From: Lautropia dentalis
Lineage (GTDB): Bacteria > Pseudomonadota > Gammaproteobacteria > Burkholderiales > Burkholderiaceae_E
NCBI RefSeq assembly: GCF_003892345.1
Contig: NZ_RRUE01000001.1
Coordinates: 1,876,078 to 1,940,077 of the forward strand
Reading direction: 5' to 3'
Length of the DNA: 64,000 nt
The notes below the pieces were generated by a model, which had not been told where the DNA came from, did no database searches, and was given only the letters and a program-made list of their open reading frames with translations. The translations under genes and the position numbers were made by a program. Positions 42,741 to 50,893 of this stretch are shown one piece after another; the first letter of the stretch is position 1, and every line of letters begins with the position of its first letter.

Positions 42741-44600
42741 ATGAAGAAAACGATGCTTGCCAGCAGGGATCTGAACTTCCTGCTGTATGAGTGGCTGGAT
42801 GTTCTGTCCCTGTGCCGCCGCGCCCGCTTCGACGCCCATCACCGCGACCGTTTCGATGCGGTGCTCGTGCAGGCGGCAAGGCTGGCCCATGACCACCTTG
42901 CCCCGGTCAACCGTCTGCTCGACGAGCAGGAGCCGCGGCTGACCGAGGCGGGTATCCGCACGCCCGAGGTGCTGCGCGAGGCACTGGCGGCCGTGCGGCA
43001 GTCGGGCCTGCTGGCGATTTCGCAGGACCGGGCGCTGGGCGGGCTGCAGCTGCCGGTGCTGGTCGAGAAGGCGGCAGCCGCCTGGTTCTATGCAGGCAGT
43101 GCGGCGGCCACGGCGTATCTGTTTCCGGCGCGGGCCGGCAGCCGTCTGCTGCAGCGCCACGGCGGTGCGGCCATGGTGGCCGAATGGGTGCCCCCGCTGC
43201 TCGATGGCCGGGCCACGTGCACTTTCTGTGTGTCTGAACCGCAGGCCGGTTCATCGCTGTCGGACATCCGCACACGGGCGGTCCGCCAGGCAGATGGGAG
43301 TTTCCGGCTCTACGGCAACAAGATGTGGATCGTCGGTGGTGATCACGAGCTGTGCGACAACATCGTGCATCTGGTACTGGCCCAGATCGAGGATGAGGAC
43401 GGGCGGATCGAGAGCGATACCGGCCATCTGTCACTGTTTCTGGCCCCGAAGTATCTGCCGGGCAGCGACGCAGATGGGCCGGTAACGTCGGCGGCCCGGC
43501 CGGCAGGAGGGGTACGCAACGACATTGCAGCCACGGGTCTGTATCCGCAGATGGGCCAGCGGGGTGCCACCAGCTGCCTGCTGAGCTTTGGCGAGGGCAA
43601 TCATCTGCCGTTCGGGCAGGCCGGTGCGGTGGCCTGGCTGGTGGGCGAGGAGAATGCCGGCATGCGCCTGGTGACCGAAGCCTCGCCGGAGATCCAGATC
43701 GATGTGGGCCTGTCGGCGGTGGCACTGGGCTATGCCGGTTATCTGCAGGCGCTGGACTATGCCCGGGAGCGCCGGCAGGGGCGGGTGCCGGGGGTGAGCG
43801 TCCTGGGCAGTGGCCAGATTCCGATCATCGAGCACGCCGACATCCGTCGCATGCTGCTGATCCAGAAGAGCTTTGCCGAAGGCGGGCTGGCACTGGCCCT
43901 GTGGTGCGCCCGGCTGATGGACGAGAGGGATACGGCCGAAACCGCCACCGAGCGGGTCCGGGCACACGACCTGCTGCTGCTGATGACGCCGGTGCTCAAG
44001 AGCTGGTGTGCACAGCACTGTGTGGTGGCCAATTCGCTGGCCATCCAGGTGCTGGGCTGCTATGGCTACACGCGCGACTACCCGGTCGAGCAGCTCTACC
44101 GGGACAACCGCTTCAATGCCATCCAGGAAGGCACGCACGGGATTCTGGCGCTGGAGCTGATGCGCGACCGGCTGCTGAAGGATGACTTCCGGGGCCTGCA
44201 GCGCTTCATCACGGAGGTGGAAGAAACGCTGGGGCGGGCGGCTGCGCGCTGTGGCGATGTGCGCCACATGGCGGTACAGCTGCAGAAGTATGCCGAACGT
44301 TTTGGCTGGATCATCAACCGGCTGCGCCAGGAGCCGGAAGCCGGCCGCCGGCTGGCCAATGCCTCCGTGTTCATGGAGGCTTTCGGGCATTTCGTGATCG
44401 GGTGGGTCTGGCTGGAGCAGGCGCTGGTGGCCGAGGTGGCCTACCTGTCGGCCTATGGTGCCGAACGCAATTTCTATGCGGGCAAGTGTCAGACGGCGCG
44501 CTTTTACTTCCAGCACGAGCTGCCGCGCATCGAGCCGCAGCTCGTGCTGCTGGAGCAGCTGGACATGTCGGCGATGGACATGCAGCCCACCTGGTTCTGA
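42741..44600 (+). CDS. Acyl-CoA dehydrogenase family flavoprotein
   Basis: A 619-residue enzyme that should introduce a 2,3 double bond into an acyl-CoA thioester using FAD. It has the long form with an extra C-terminal helical domain. The N-terminal helices (RNLNFLLYEW-like start SRDLNFLLYEW, RFDAVLVQAARLAHDHLAPV), the beta-domain signature ATCTFCVSEPQAGSSLSDIR, YGNKMWIVGGDH, and the FAD/active-site region QVLGCYGYTRDYPVEQLYRD followed by NAIQEGTHGILALELM are clear. The Glu of IQEGTHG occupies the usual base position. The C-terminal DUF-like helices near 470-600 resemble the FadE-type extension. Substrate chain length cannot be told. A duplicated 3' end is noted separately. Confidence 0.88.
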   Translation: MKKTMLASRDLNFLLYEWLDVLSLCRRARFDAHHRDRFDAVLVQAARLAHDHLAPVNRLLDEQEPRLTEAGIRTPEVLREALAAVRQSGLLAISQDRALGGLQLPVLVEKAAAAWFYAGSAAATAYLFPARAGSRLLQRHGGAAMVAEWVPPLLDGRATCTFCVSEPQAGSSLSDIRTRAVRQADGSFRLYGNKMWIVGGDHELCDNIVHLVLAQIEDEDGRIESDTGHLSLFLAPKYLPGSDADGPVTSAARPAGGVRNDIAATGLYPQMGQRGATSCLLSFGEGNHLPFGQAGAVAWLVGEENAGMRLVTEASPEIQIDVGLSAVALGYAGYLQALDYARERRQGRVPGVSVLGSGQIPIIEHADIRRMLLIQKSFAEGGLALALWCARLMDERDTAETATERVRAHDLLLLMTPVLKSWCAQHCVVANSLAIQVLGCYGYTRDYPVEQLYRDNRFNAIQEGTHGILALELMRDRLLKDDFRGLQRFITEVEETLGRAAARCGDVRHMAVQLQKYAERFGWIINRLRQEPEAGRRLANASVFMEAFGHFVIGWVWLEQALVAEVAYLSAYGAERNFYAGKCQTARFYFQHELPRIEPQLVLLEQLDMSAMDMQPTWF

Positions 44601-44659
44601 CGCGTTTCCGGCCTGGATGGACATGCAGCCCGCATGGTTCTGATGTGTCTCCGGCCTGA
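44574..44659 (+). repeat. 43-base tandem duplication spanning the stop codon
   Basis: Two adjacent 43-base units (44574-44616 and 44617-44659) differ at only a few positions. Each begins ATGGACATGCAGCCC and contains TGGTTCTGA. The first encodes the final residues MDMQPTWF and stop of the acyl-CoA dehydrogenase; the second is a downstream copy with its own in-frame-like ending. Confidence 0.85.
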
Positions 44660-44813
44660 GCGGACGCCCCGTCCCGTCCGTGAACGAGGCCCGGGCATCA
44701 GCCCCGGCTGCGGGGCAGCCCGGGAGCGGGGGCCCCATGAGACATACCAGACCGTGCAGGGACGAATGCGCCCATGACACGCGCCCGGCCAGTCGTCCGG
44801 CCAGTCGCCCGTC

Positions 44814-46412
44814 TCAGCCTTCGGGCAGGGGGTAGGGCAGCTGCAGCAGGCCGATGGCGGCGTTGCCGATGCGCAGGCTGGTGGCGATCATGCCGGCCAG
44901 ACGGGGCTGGGCGCCAACGGCCTCGAGGCGGGCCTCGAAGAGCAGCAGGAAGCGACGCCCGACCAGAGTGATCGGCAGCTCGTCGGGGTTGTAGTCCGGC
45001 TGGCCGTCGCCGCTGGCCAGGGCCTCGTCATCGGTGTCGGCCGAAAGGCGTGCCACGCAGATGACCTGGCCGATCGGACTGCCGTCCCAGGCCAGCACGT
45101 CGGTACCGGCCTCGGGGAGCGGACCGCTGCACATGCCGGCGAACATCCGGCGTTTGACCTTGCCGCGGTATTCGCTGCGGGCCACCACTTCCTGGCCGGG
45201 GTAGCAGCCTTTCTTGAAGCTCACGCCACCGGCCAGTTCGAGGTTGAGCATCTGAGGCACGAAGGATTCGGTGGTCGCAGCCGTGATCCAGGGCACGCCG
45301 CTGGCCACGTCGAGCTGGAGCCAGTCGGCCTCGGTGAAGCGGAACTCGGCCGAGGCCGGGAGTGACCGGGGTGGCGTGCCGTCTGCGGCAGCAGCCGTGT
45401 CACCGGATGGGGTGGTGCTGGCGGCGCTCGCTGGTTCACCCGATGCCGCGGTGCTGCCAGATGCCCCGACATTGCCGGATGTCACCGCGTTGTCAGAGCG
45501 GGCGTCATCACCGGACGCTGCATCACCATTGCCAGAGGCTGCATCATCGCCGGACGCTGCATCACCATCGCCAGAGGGGGCATCATCGCCGGACGCAACA
45601 TCACCATCGTCAGACGCTGCATCATCATCGGTCGCTGCAGCATTGCCGGATGTCGCGGCGTCGGAGCCGGCGTTGCCGGCATCGCCGGCAGCCGGTGTCT
45701 CCGGTGCTGCGTCGGCCGGCAGCGTATCTGCCGGTGACGGGTCTGCCGGTCCTGTGTCTGCCCGTGCCGTGGCGGTGGCGGCGGCCGGTGCTGCGTCCTG
45801 TGGTGCGGATGGGTCGTCGTCGCCGGCCTGCGGGCGGGGTACGACCAGCAGGCTGCGCACCAGCAGGCGGCCGGGGGCCAGCTGATGCTTGGCCGGGGTG
45901 GTCAGCAGGTCGGCCGTGGTTTCGGTGATCTGCACCTCGGGCAGCTCGGCCACCACCGGCTGGATACCCCGTTTGGTCAGGGCGCGGGCCGCGCGGCTGG
46001 TGGCGCCGACAAAGCCCAGCAGCTGGTGGTTGTCGCTCATGTCGCGTACCCGGCACTTGGCGCGCAGCACGTACATCGACAGGCGTTTGGCCATGGGGGC
46101 GGCCAGATCCCGGGCGCAGACCATCCAGAAAACCGGTTCGTCGGGTTTGCCGGCCTCGGGCGGCGCGTCGTGGCGCAGAACCCAGAAGGTGGCGAGCAGC
46201 CGGCCGTTGGGGGTGAGATAGCCCGCCAGACGGGCCTGGCCCGCCGGGAGGGAGAGGATGTCGTTGCTGAGCTGGCCCTGCAGGAAGGTGGGTGCGTCGT
46301 TGCCGTGCACCTTCAGTACGCCCAGGTGCTCGAGCGGTGCATAGGGCAGGGCATGCGTGGCGGCGTTGGGGCCGGCCTGCATGGAACGGGCGGGGGATGT
46401 CAGGTCGTTCAT
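44814..46412 (-). CDS. ygfZ: YgfZ/GcvT-like folate-binding protein with large acidic insertion
   Basis: A 532-residue member of the YgfZ (COG0354) family, folate-binding proteins that assist iron-sulfur enzymes. The N-terminal part has APTFLQGQLSNDILSLPAGQ and LTPNGRLLATFWVLR. The diagnostic motif KKGCYPGQEVVARSEYRGKVKRR lies near residues 404-426, split here into KKGCYPGQEVVARS and EYRGKVKRR. E. coli YgfZ has 326 residues; here about 160-200 extra residues sit before the motif, rich in Ala/Ser/Gly/Asp with repeats such as ASGDGDAASGDD. The start at 46412 (MNDLTSPARSM) is reasonable; the upstream frame runs antisense to mltG. It is divergent from mltG. Confidence 0.88.
   Translation of the reverse strand: MNDLTSPARSMQAGPNAATHALPYAPLEHLGVLKVHGNDAPTFLQGQLSNDILSLPAGQARLAGYLTPNGRLLATFWVLRHDAPPEAGKPDEPVFWMVCARDLAAPMAKRLSMYVLRAKCRVRDMSDNHQLLGFVGATSRAARALTKRGIQPVVAELPEVQITETTADLLTTPAKHQLAPGRLLVRSLLVVPRPQAGDDDPSAPQDAAPAAATATARADTGPADPSPADTLPADAAPETPAAGDAGNAGSDAATSGNAAATDDDAASDDGDVASGDDAPSGDGDAASGDDAASGNGDAASGDDARSDNAVTSGNVGASGSTAASGEPASAASTTPSGDTAAAADGTPPRSLPASAEFRFTEADWLQLDVASGVPWITAATTESFVPQMLNLELAGGVSFKKGCYPGQEVVARSEYRGKVKRRMFAGMCSGPLPEAGTDVLAWDGSPIGQVICVARLSADTDDEALASGDGQPDYNPDELPITLVGRRFLLLFEARLEAVGAQPRLAGMIATSLRIGNAAIGLLQLPYPLPEG
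45382..45830 (-). repeat. Low-complexity Asp/Ser/Ala/Gly insertion region in ygfZ
   Basis: This stretch encodes the insertion in YgfZ. Its core (about 45500-45640) is built from repeated 18-21-base units whose plus-strand form is like GCATCATCGCCGGACGCTGC and GCATCACCATCGCCAGAGG. Encoded units include ASGDDAPSGDG, DAASGDDAASGNG and DAASGDDA. Confidence 0.75.
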
Positions 46413-46535
46413 GGCGGATGGGCTGTGACTGGGGTGTTGTACGCAGGAATCGAACGCGGCCCAGTCCTGTCTACTCTGTATCATAGCGTGTAGCGCCACA
46501 TTCTTTCGGCGAAATATCTGGCCGGTCAACTTCCT

Positions 46536-47624
46536 ATGCGTCTGCTTCGTCGTCTTTTGCTGTCCGTGCTGCTGGTGTGCCTGTCCGTGGCGGGCTGGCA
46601 ATGGTGGAGCTACGGCCACCGGGTGCTGGTTGCCGACGGTGCCGAGGCCGCCTTCGATGTGCCGCGCGGGCAGGCCGGTCCGCAGCGGCTGGCCGGTGTG
46701 CTGCAGCAGGCCGGGGTGCCGGTGTCGTCCTGGCAGCTGGCGGCGGCACTGCGCCTGCGGGGTGATGCGGCGCAGATCAAAGCCGGCAATTACCTGATCA
46801 CCGGGCCGGCCACGCTGCAGGACGTGCTGGGCGAGCTGGTGGCCGGGCAGCAGGAAAAGGGCAGGTTGCTGACGCTGCTCGAGGGCTGGCGCATGCGTGA
46901 CATCCGGGCAGCCCTCAAAAGGGCGCCCGAGCTGAACGATACGCTGTCGGCGCTGAGCGATGCCGAGGTGATGGAACGGCTGGGGGTGGCCGGTGCGAGT
47001 CCCGAGGGACGCTTTGCGCCCGACACCTACGCCTACCGTCCGGGCAGTGACGACATCACCGTGCTGCACCGGGCGCTGGCGCTGCAACAGAGCCGGCTGC
47101 AGGCAGCCTGGGAGAACCGGGCCACCGATTCCCCCCTGAAGACTCCGGACGAGCTGCTGACGCTGGCCTCGGTGGTGGAGAAGGAAACGGGCCACGAGCT
47201 GGACCGCGAGATGGTGGCCTCGGTGTTCATCAACCGCCTGAAAAAGGGCATGCCGCTGCAGAGCGACCCCACCACCATCTACGGACTGGGCGAGGGCTTC
47301 GACGGCAACCTGCGCAAGAAGGATCTGCGCCATCCGTCGCCCTACAACACCTATGTGCACAGGGGCCTGCCGCCCACGCCCATCTCCCTGCCCAGCATGC
47401 GGGCTTTGCAGGCAACCGCCCGCCCGGCCCGGTCGGACAACCTGTATTTCGTGGCACGGGGAGATGGCCGCTCGGAGTTCTCGGCCGATCTGGCCAGCCA
47501 CAACCGGGCCGTGAACCGCTTCCAGCGCAAGGCGGGGGGCCAGCCGCTCAAGGGGACGGCAGCGGCAGCCGAGGCCGCGGGGGCGGCGTCCAACCACGCG
47601 CCAATGAGACAGAATCATGAGTGA
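46536..47624 (+). CDS. mltG: Endolytic transglycosylase MltG (YceG-like)
   Basis: A 362-residue inner-membrane murein hydrolase that cleaves nascent glycan strands and so sets their length. One N-terminal anchor (LLRRLLLSVLLVCLSVAGWQ) precedes a periplasmic domain. The catalytic region near 215-245 reads ASVVEKETGHELDREMVASV and FINRLKKGMPLQSDPTTIYG with the conserved Glu in EKE. SPYNTYVHRGLPPTPISLPS follows. It heads a compact set: tmk overlaps its 3' end by eight bases. The C-terminal ~25 residues are Ala-rich and variable. Confidence 0.95.
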   Translation: MRLLRRLLLSVLLVCLSVAGWQWWSYGHRVLVADGAEAAFDVPRGQAGPQRLAGVLQQAGVPVSSWQLAAALRLRGDAAQIKAGNYLITGPATLQDVLGELVAGQQEKGRLLTLLEGWRMRDIRAALKRAPELNDTLSALSDAEVMERLGVAGASPEGRFAPDTYAYRPGSDDITVLHRALALQQSRLQAAWENRATDSPLKTPDELLTLASVVEKETGHELDREMVASVFINRLKKGMPLQSDPTTIYGLGEGFDGNLRKKDLRHPSPYNTYVHRGLPPTPISLPSMRALQATARPARSDNLYFVARGDGRSEFSADLASHNRAVNRFQRKAGGQPLKGTAAAAEAAGAASNHAPMRQNHE

Positions 47625-48267
47625 AGCCATGAAACACAAGCAGGGCTGCTTCATCAGCTTCGAGGGCATCGACGGTGCCGGCAAGAGCACGCACGTGGAT
47701 GCCTGTGTGCAGTGGCTGCAGGGGCGGGGCGAACAGGTGACGCTGACCCGGGAGCCGGGCGGCAGCCCGCTGGCCGAGACGCTGCGCGGGCTGCTGCTGG
47801 CGCAGGACATGCAGCCCGATACCGAGGCGCTGCTGGCCTTTGCGGCGCGCAGCGACCATCTGCAGCGGGTGATCCGTCCGGCCCTGGCGGCGGGCGGCTG
47901 GGTGGTCTGTGACCGTTTCACCGATTCGACCTTTGCCTATCAGGGAGGCGGTTCGGGGGTGGATACCACCCGGCTGGCCCAGCTCGAGGCGTGGGTGCAG
48001 GGCGGGCTGTCACCGGTGCGCACCTACCTGTTCGACCTGCCGCCCGAGGTGGCAGCGGCGCGTCGCGCTGCCGTGCGGGCAGCCGACCGCTTCGAGGCCC
48101 GTGAACTGGACTATTTTGCCCGGGTACGCCAGACCTACCTGGACCGGGTGGCGGCCGACCCCGGCCGCTTCTTCGTGCTGGATGCCACGGCCACGCCGGA
48201 CGTGGTCGGCGCCCGGCTGCTGGCCGATCTGGCCGGCGTGCACGCGCGCTGGCGGGAGGGGGCGTGA
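47617..48267 (+). CDS. tmk: Thymidylate kinase
   Basis: Phosphorylates dTMP to dTDP, an essential step for DNA synthesis. The 216-residue chain has the P-loop FEGIDGAGKSTHVDAC, the TREPGGSPLAETLRG motif, CDRFTDSTFAYQGGGSGVD and a LID region (RAADRFEARELDYFARVRQT). ATG 47617 overlaps mltG by eight bases; ATG 47629 (MKHKQGCF) is also possible. It overlaps holB by four bases (GTGA), typical of translational coupling. Confidence 0.96.
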   Translation: MSEAMKHKQGCFISFEGIDGAGKSTHVDACVQWLQGRGEQVTLTREPGGSPLAETLRGLLLAQDMQPDTEALLAFAARSDHLQRVIRPALAAGGWVVCDRFTDSTFAYQGGGSGVDTTRLAQLEAWVQGGLSPVRTYLFDLPPEVAAARRAAVRAADRFEARELDYFARVRQTYLDRVAADPGRFFVLDATATPDVVGARLLADLAGVHARWREGA

Positions 48268-49514
48268 ACGCCGCCGGCCGTGCCTCCGGCAGCGGCGCCA
48301 GCCGCGGTACCGCTGGCAGCGGGGGCGGGCGCGGTGCCGCATCTGCCCACCGTGCTGCCACGGGGCGCGGGCGTACCCACCTGCCGGTGCACGATGGTGA
48401 AGCGCCGGCACCGGCCGATGGCGTCGATGAGGCCGCGACTGCCACCACGCTGGACGGCCCGCTGCTGCCCGTGTTCGACAGCCAGCAGCCGCTGCTGCAC
48501 CGTCTGCTCGGCGAGGGCGACGACCTGCACCACGCCCTGCTGCTGGCCGGGCTGCCGGGCATCGGCAAGGGAGCGTTTGCGCGGGCGCTGGCCCAGGGGC
48601 TGCTGTGCGAGCAGCTGCCGAAGCCGCCCGCGCCGGTCCAGGCCTGCGGGACATGTCCGGCCTGCCGCTGGTTTGCGTCCGGCCATCATCCGGATTTCCG
48701 GCTGCTGGAACTGGCCACCTCCGAGTCGCGCAGCAGCCGGGCGAAGGAGGGGGCACAGACCACGAAGGCGTGGGACATCTCCATCGACCAGGTGCGCGAT
48801 CTGGAGCACTTCATCACCACCACCAGTGCCCGCGGGCATGCACGGGTGGTGATCATCGATCCGGCCGAGACGCTGTCCACGCCGGCAGCCAATGCGCTGC
48901 TCAAGATGCTGGAAGAGCCGGGCGAACATACGTGGTTCCTGCTGGTGTCCCACCTGCCAGCCCAGCTGCCGCCCACGGTACGCTCCCGCTGCCGGTCGGT
49001 GGCAGTGCCGCAGCCCGCGCAGGACGAGGCGATGCGCTGGCTGCAGGCGGTCACCGGGCTGCCGGCGGCCGATGCCGCCCAGCTGCTGGCGTGGTCGGGC
49101 ATGGCGCCGCTGCACGCGCGCGATCTCGCCGACCCAGCACACCTGACCGTCTATCGGACGCTGCTTTCATCGCTGTCGGCGTTGCCCGACACTGGGCTGG
49201 ATACGGTGGCCGACAAGGCGACGACGGTGCCGGCGGCAACCTGGTATTACCTGCTGCTGCGCTGGATCAGTGATCTGCTGCGTGCCCACGCCGGTGCCGC
49301 GCCCCGTTTCTTTCCGGAGTCTGCATCCCGGCTGGCCAGCCTGGCCCAGCGCAGTTCGCTGGTCCGGCTGGCCGAGGTGTCAGCAGCGTTGCAGCGGCAG
49401 GCGGGGCTGGTTCGGCATCCGCTCAACCCGCGCCTGTTCATGGAGTCTGCGCTGACGGCCTATCTGGAGGCATTCGTCCGTCGTCAAACCCCAGGACGCG
49501 CACACCCACGATGA
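48264..49514 (+). CDS. holB: DNA polymerase III subunit delta'
   Basis: Clamp-loader subunit that helps place the beta clamp on DNA. In 416 residues it shows LLLAGLPGIGKGAFARALAQ (modified Walker A), a zinc-binding module CGTCPACRWFASGHHPD, HARVVIIDPAETLSTPAANA, NALLKMLEEPGEHTWFLLVS and a sensor-like RSRCRSV. The first ~65 residues are Gly/Ala/Arg-rich low complexity not found in typical HolB. GGGAGGGGGC just before GTG 48264 supports the long start. It overlaps pilZ by four bases. Confidence 0.93.
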   Translation: MNAAGRASGSGASRGTAGSGGGRGAASAHRAATGRGRTHLPVHDGEAPAPADGVDEAATATTLDGPLLPVFDSQQPLLHRLLGEGDDLHHALLLAGLPGIGKGAFARALAQGLLCEQLPKPPAPVQACGTCPACRWFASGHHPDFRLLELATSESRSSRAKEGAQTTKAWDISIDQVRDLEHFITTTSARGHARVVIIDPAETLSTPAANALLKMLEEPGEHTWFLLVSHLPAQLPPTVRSRCRSVAVPQPAQDEAMRWLQAVTGLPAADAAQLLAWSGMAPLHARDLADPAHLTVYRTLLSSLSALPDTGLDTVADKATTVPAATWYYLLLRWISDLLRAHAGAAPRFFPESASRLASLAQRSSLVRLAEVSAALQRQAGLVRHPLNPRLFMESALTAYLEAFVRRQTPGRAHPR

Positions 49515-49897
49515 GCACCATGTACCCGGCGCCCGGCGCCACCTCCGGCAACCGGCCCGCCACCCGCCCCGGCGTGATCCCGCTGTCGATCAAGGAAAAG
49601 TCTGCCCTGCTGGCGGCCTACATTCCGTTCCTGGAAAACGGCGGGCTGTTCGTTCCCACCGACAAGCCGGCGCAGCTGGGCGATGAACTCTACATCATCC
49701 TCACGCTGATGGATGACAGCACCAAGACTGCCATTCCCGGCCGGGTGGCCTGGATCACTCCGGCTGGCGCCACCAACCGCCGCCAGGGCATCGGCATCCA
49801 GTTCAGCAAGACCGATGCCAGTGTGGTGGCCCGGGAAAAGATCGAGACGCTGCTGGGGCCTGCACTAAAATCGCCTCCCAATTCGTACACGATCTGA
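49511..49897 (+). CDS. pilZ: PilZ domain protein (type IV pilus PilZ-like)
   Basis: A 128-residue single-domain protein related to the PilZ needed for type IV pilus assembly. The core runs IPLSIKEKSALLAAYIPFLE, NGGLFVPTDKPAQLGDELYI, KTAIPGRVAWITPAG and RRQGIGIQFSKTDA. The RxxxR arm and DxSxxG motif that bind cyclic di-GMP are absent (NGGLFV replaces the latter), as in original PilZ, so it probably acts through protein contacts. Its position between holB and tatD is conserved in many Beta- and Gammaproteobacteria. Confidence 0.92.
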   Translation: MSTMYPAPGATSGNRPATRPGVIPLSIKEKSALLAAYIPFLENGGLFVPTDKPAQLGDELYIILTLMDDSTKTAIPGRVAWITPAGATNRRQGIGIQFSKTDASVVAREKIETLLGPALKSPPNSYTI

Positions 49898-49906
49898 ACG
49901 GGCTGC

Positions 49907-50770
49907 ATGTTTGTCGACTCCCACTGTCACCTGAATTTTCCTGAATTTCACGACCCGGAGCACCCGGAGCGCTGGCCGGAGGTGCTGGCCACCATGGCCG
50001 CCAACGGGGTCGAGCATGCGCTGTGCGTGTCCGTCAATCTGGAAGACTGGCCGGACATGATGACGCTGGTGGGCAGGCACGCCGGCCTGCTCAGCGCGTC
50101 GGTGGGGGTTCATCCCGACTATCTGGATGTGGCCGAACCCACCGTGGCCCAGCTGGTCCAGCTGGCCATGCATCCGCAGGTGGTGGCCATCGGCGAGACC
50201 GGGCTCGATTACTACCGCATGCCGGCCGCGGAGCTGGACTGGCAGCGCGAGCGCTTCCGAGTACACATCCGGGCTGCGCGCGAGGCGGGCAAGCCACTGA
50301 TCATCCATACCCGTGCGGCGGCCGAAGACACGATGCGCCTGCTGCGGGAAGAGGGCGCCGGGGCGGCCGGTGGGGTGATGCACTGCTTCACCGAAGACTG
50401 GGAGATCGCCCGGCAGGCGCTGGATATCGGCTTCTACATCTCGATGTCGGGCATCGTCAGTTTCAAGAAGGCCACCACGGTGCACGAGGTGGCCCGCCGG
50501 GTGCCCGCCGACCGGCTGCTGATCGAAACCGATTCGCCCTTTCTGGCGCCGGTGCCGTACCGGGGCAAGCAGAACCAGCCGGGCTGGGTGGCCCATGTGG
50601 CCGAGGCTGTTGCCGCCCTGCGACAGGTGCCGGTCGGGGAGATCGGCCGCATCACCACCGAAAACTACGACCGGCTGTTCGGTCGTGGCCGTCCGGCTGC
50701 CGGTGTGATACCTGCCAATACACGGATTCACGGCCCAGGCGGAGACGAATGTACCCATGGCCCATCCTGA
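49907..50770 (+). CDS. TatD family metal-dependent hydrolase
   Basis: A 287-residue TIM-barrel hydrolase of the TatD/YcfH family, implicated in 3'-5' DNase or D-aminoacyl-tRNA deacylase activity. Metal ligands appear as FVDSHCHLNFPEF (HxH), AIGETGLDYYR (Glu), LIIHTRAAAEDTMRLL (His), MHCFTEDWEIARQAL (His) and LIETDSPFLAPVPYRGKQNQ (Asp). It begins nine bases after the pilZ stop and closes the mltG-led group. The last ~20 residues are variable. Confidence 0.94.
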   Translation: MFVDSHCHLNFPEFHDPEHPERWPEVLATMAANGVEHALCVSVNLEDWPDMMTLVGRHAGLLSASVGVHPDYLDVAEPTVAQLVQLAMHPQVVAIGETGLDYYRMPAAELDWQRERFRVHIRAAREAGKPLIIHTRAAAEDTMRLLREEGAGAAGGVMHCFTEDWEIARQALDIGFYISMSGIVSFKKATTVHEVARRVPADRLLIETDSPFLAPVPYRGKQNQPGWVAHVAEAVAALRQVPVGEIGRITTENYDRLFGRGRPAAGVIPANTRIHGPGGDECTHGPS

Positions 50771-50893
50771 TGGGTTTCCTGCAACATCCGGGGCCGTTTC
50801 AGCCGCCCCAGGTGGCCGCTCATGCCCGGGTTGACGCAGTCCGTCCGGCGTCCGAAGATACTTGAAGCCGTTCGAGACCCCGGCCCACACGAC

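Noticed and set aside
46413-47921. Upstream extension of the ygfZ frame to 47921
   Set aside because: It runs antisense through mltG and tmk, whose families are certain. YgfZ similarity begins after 46412.
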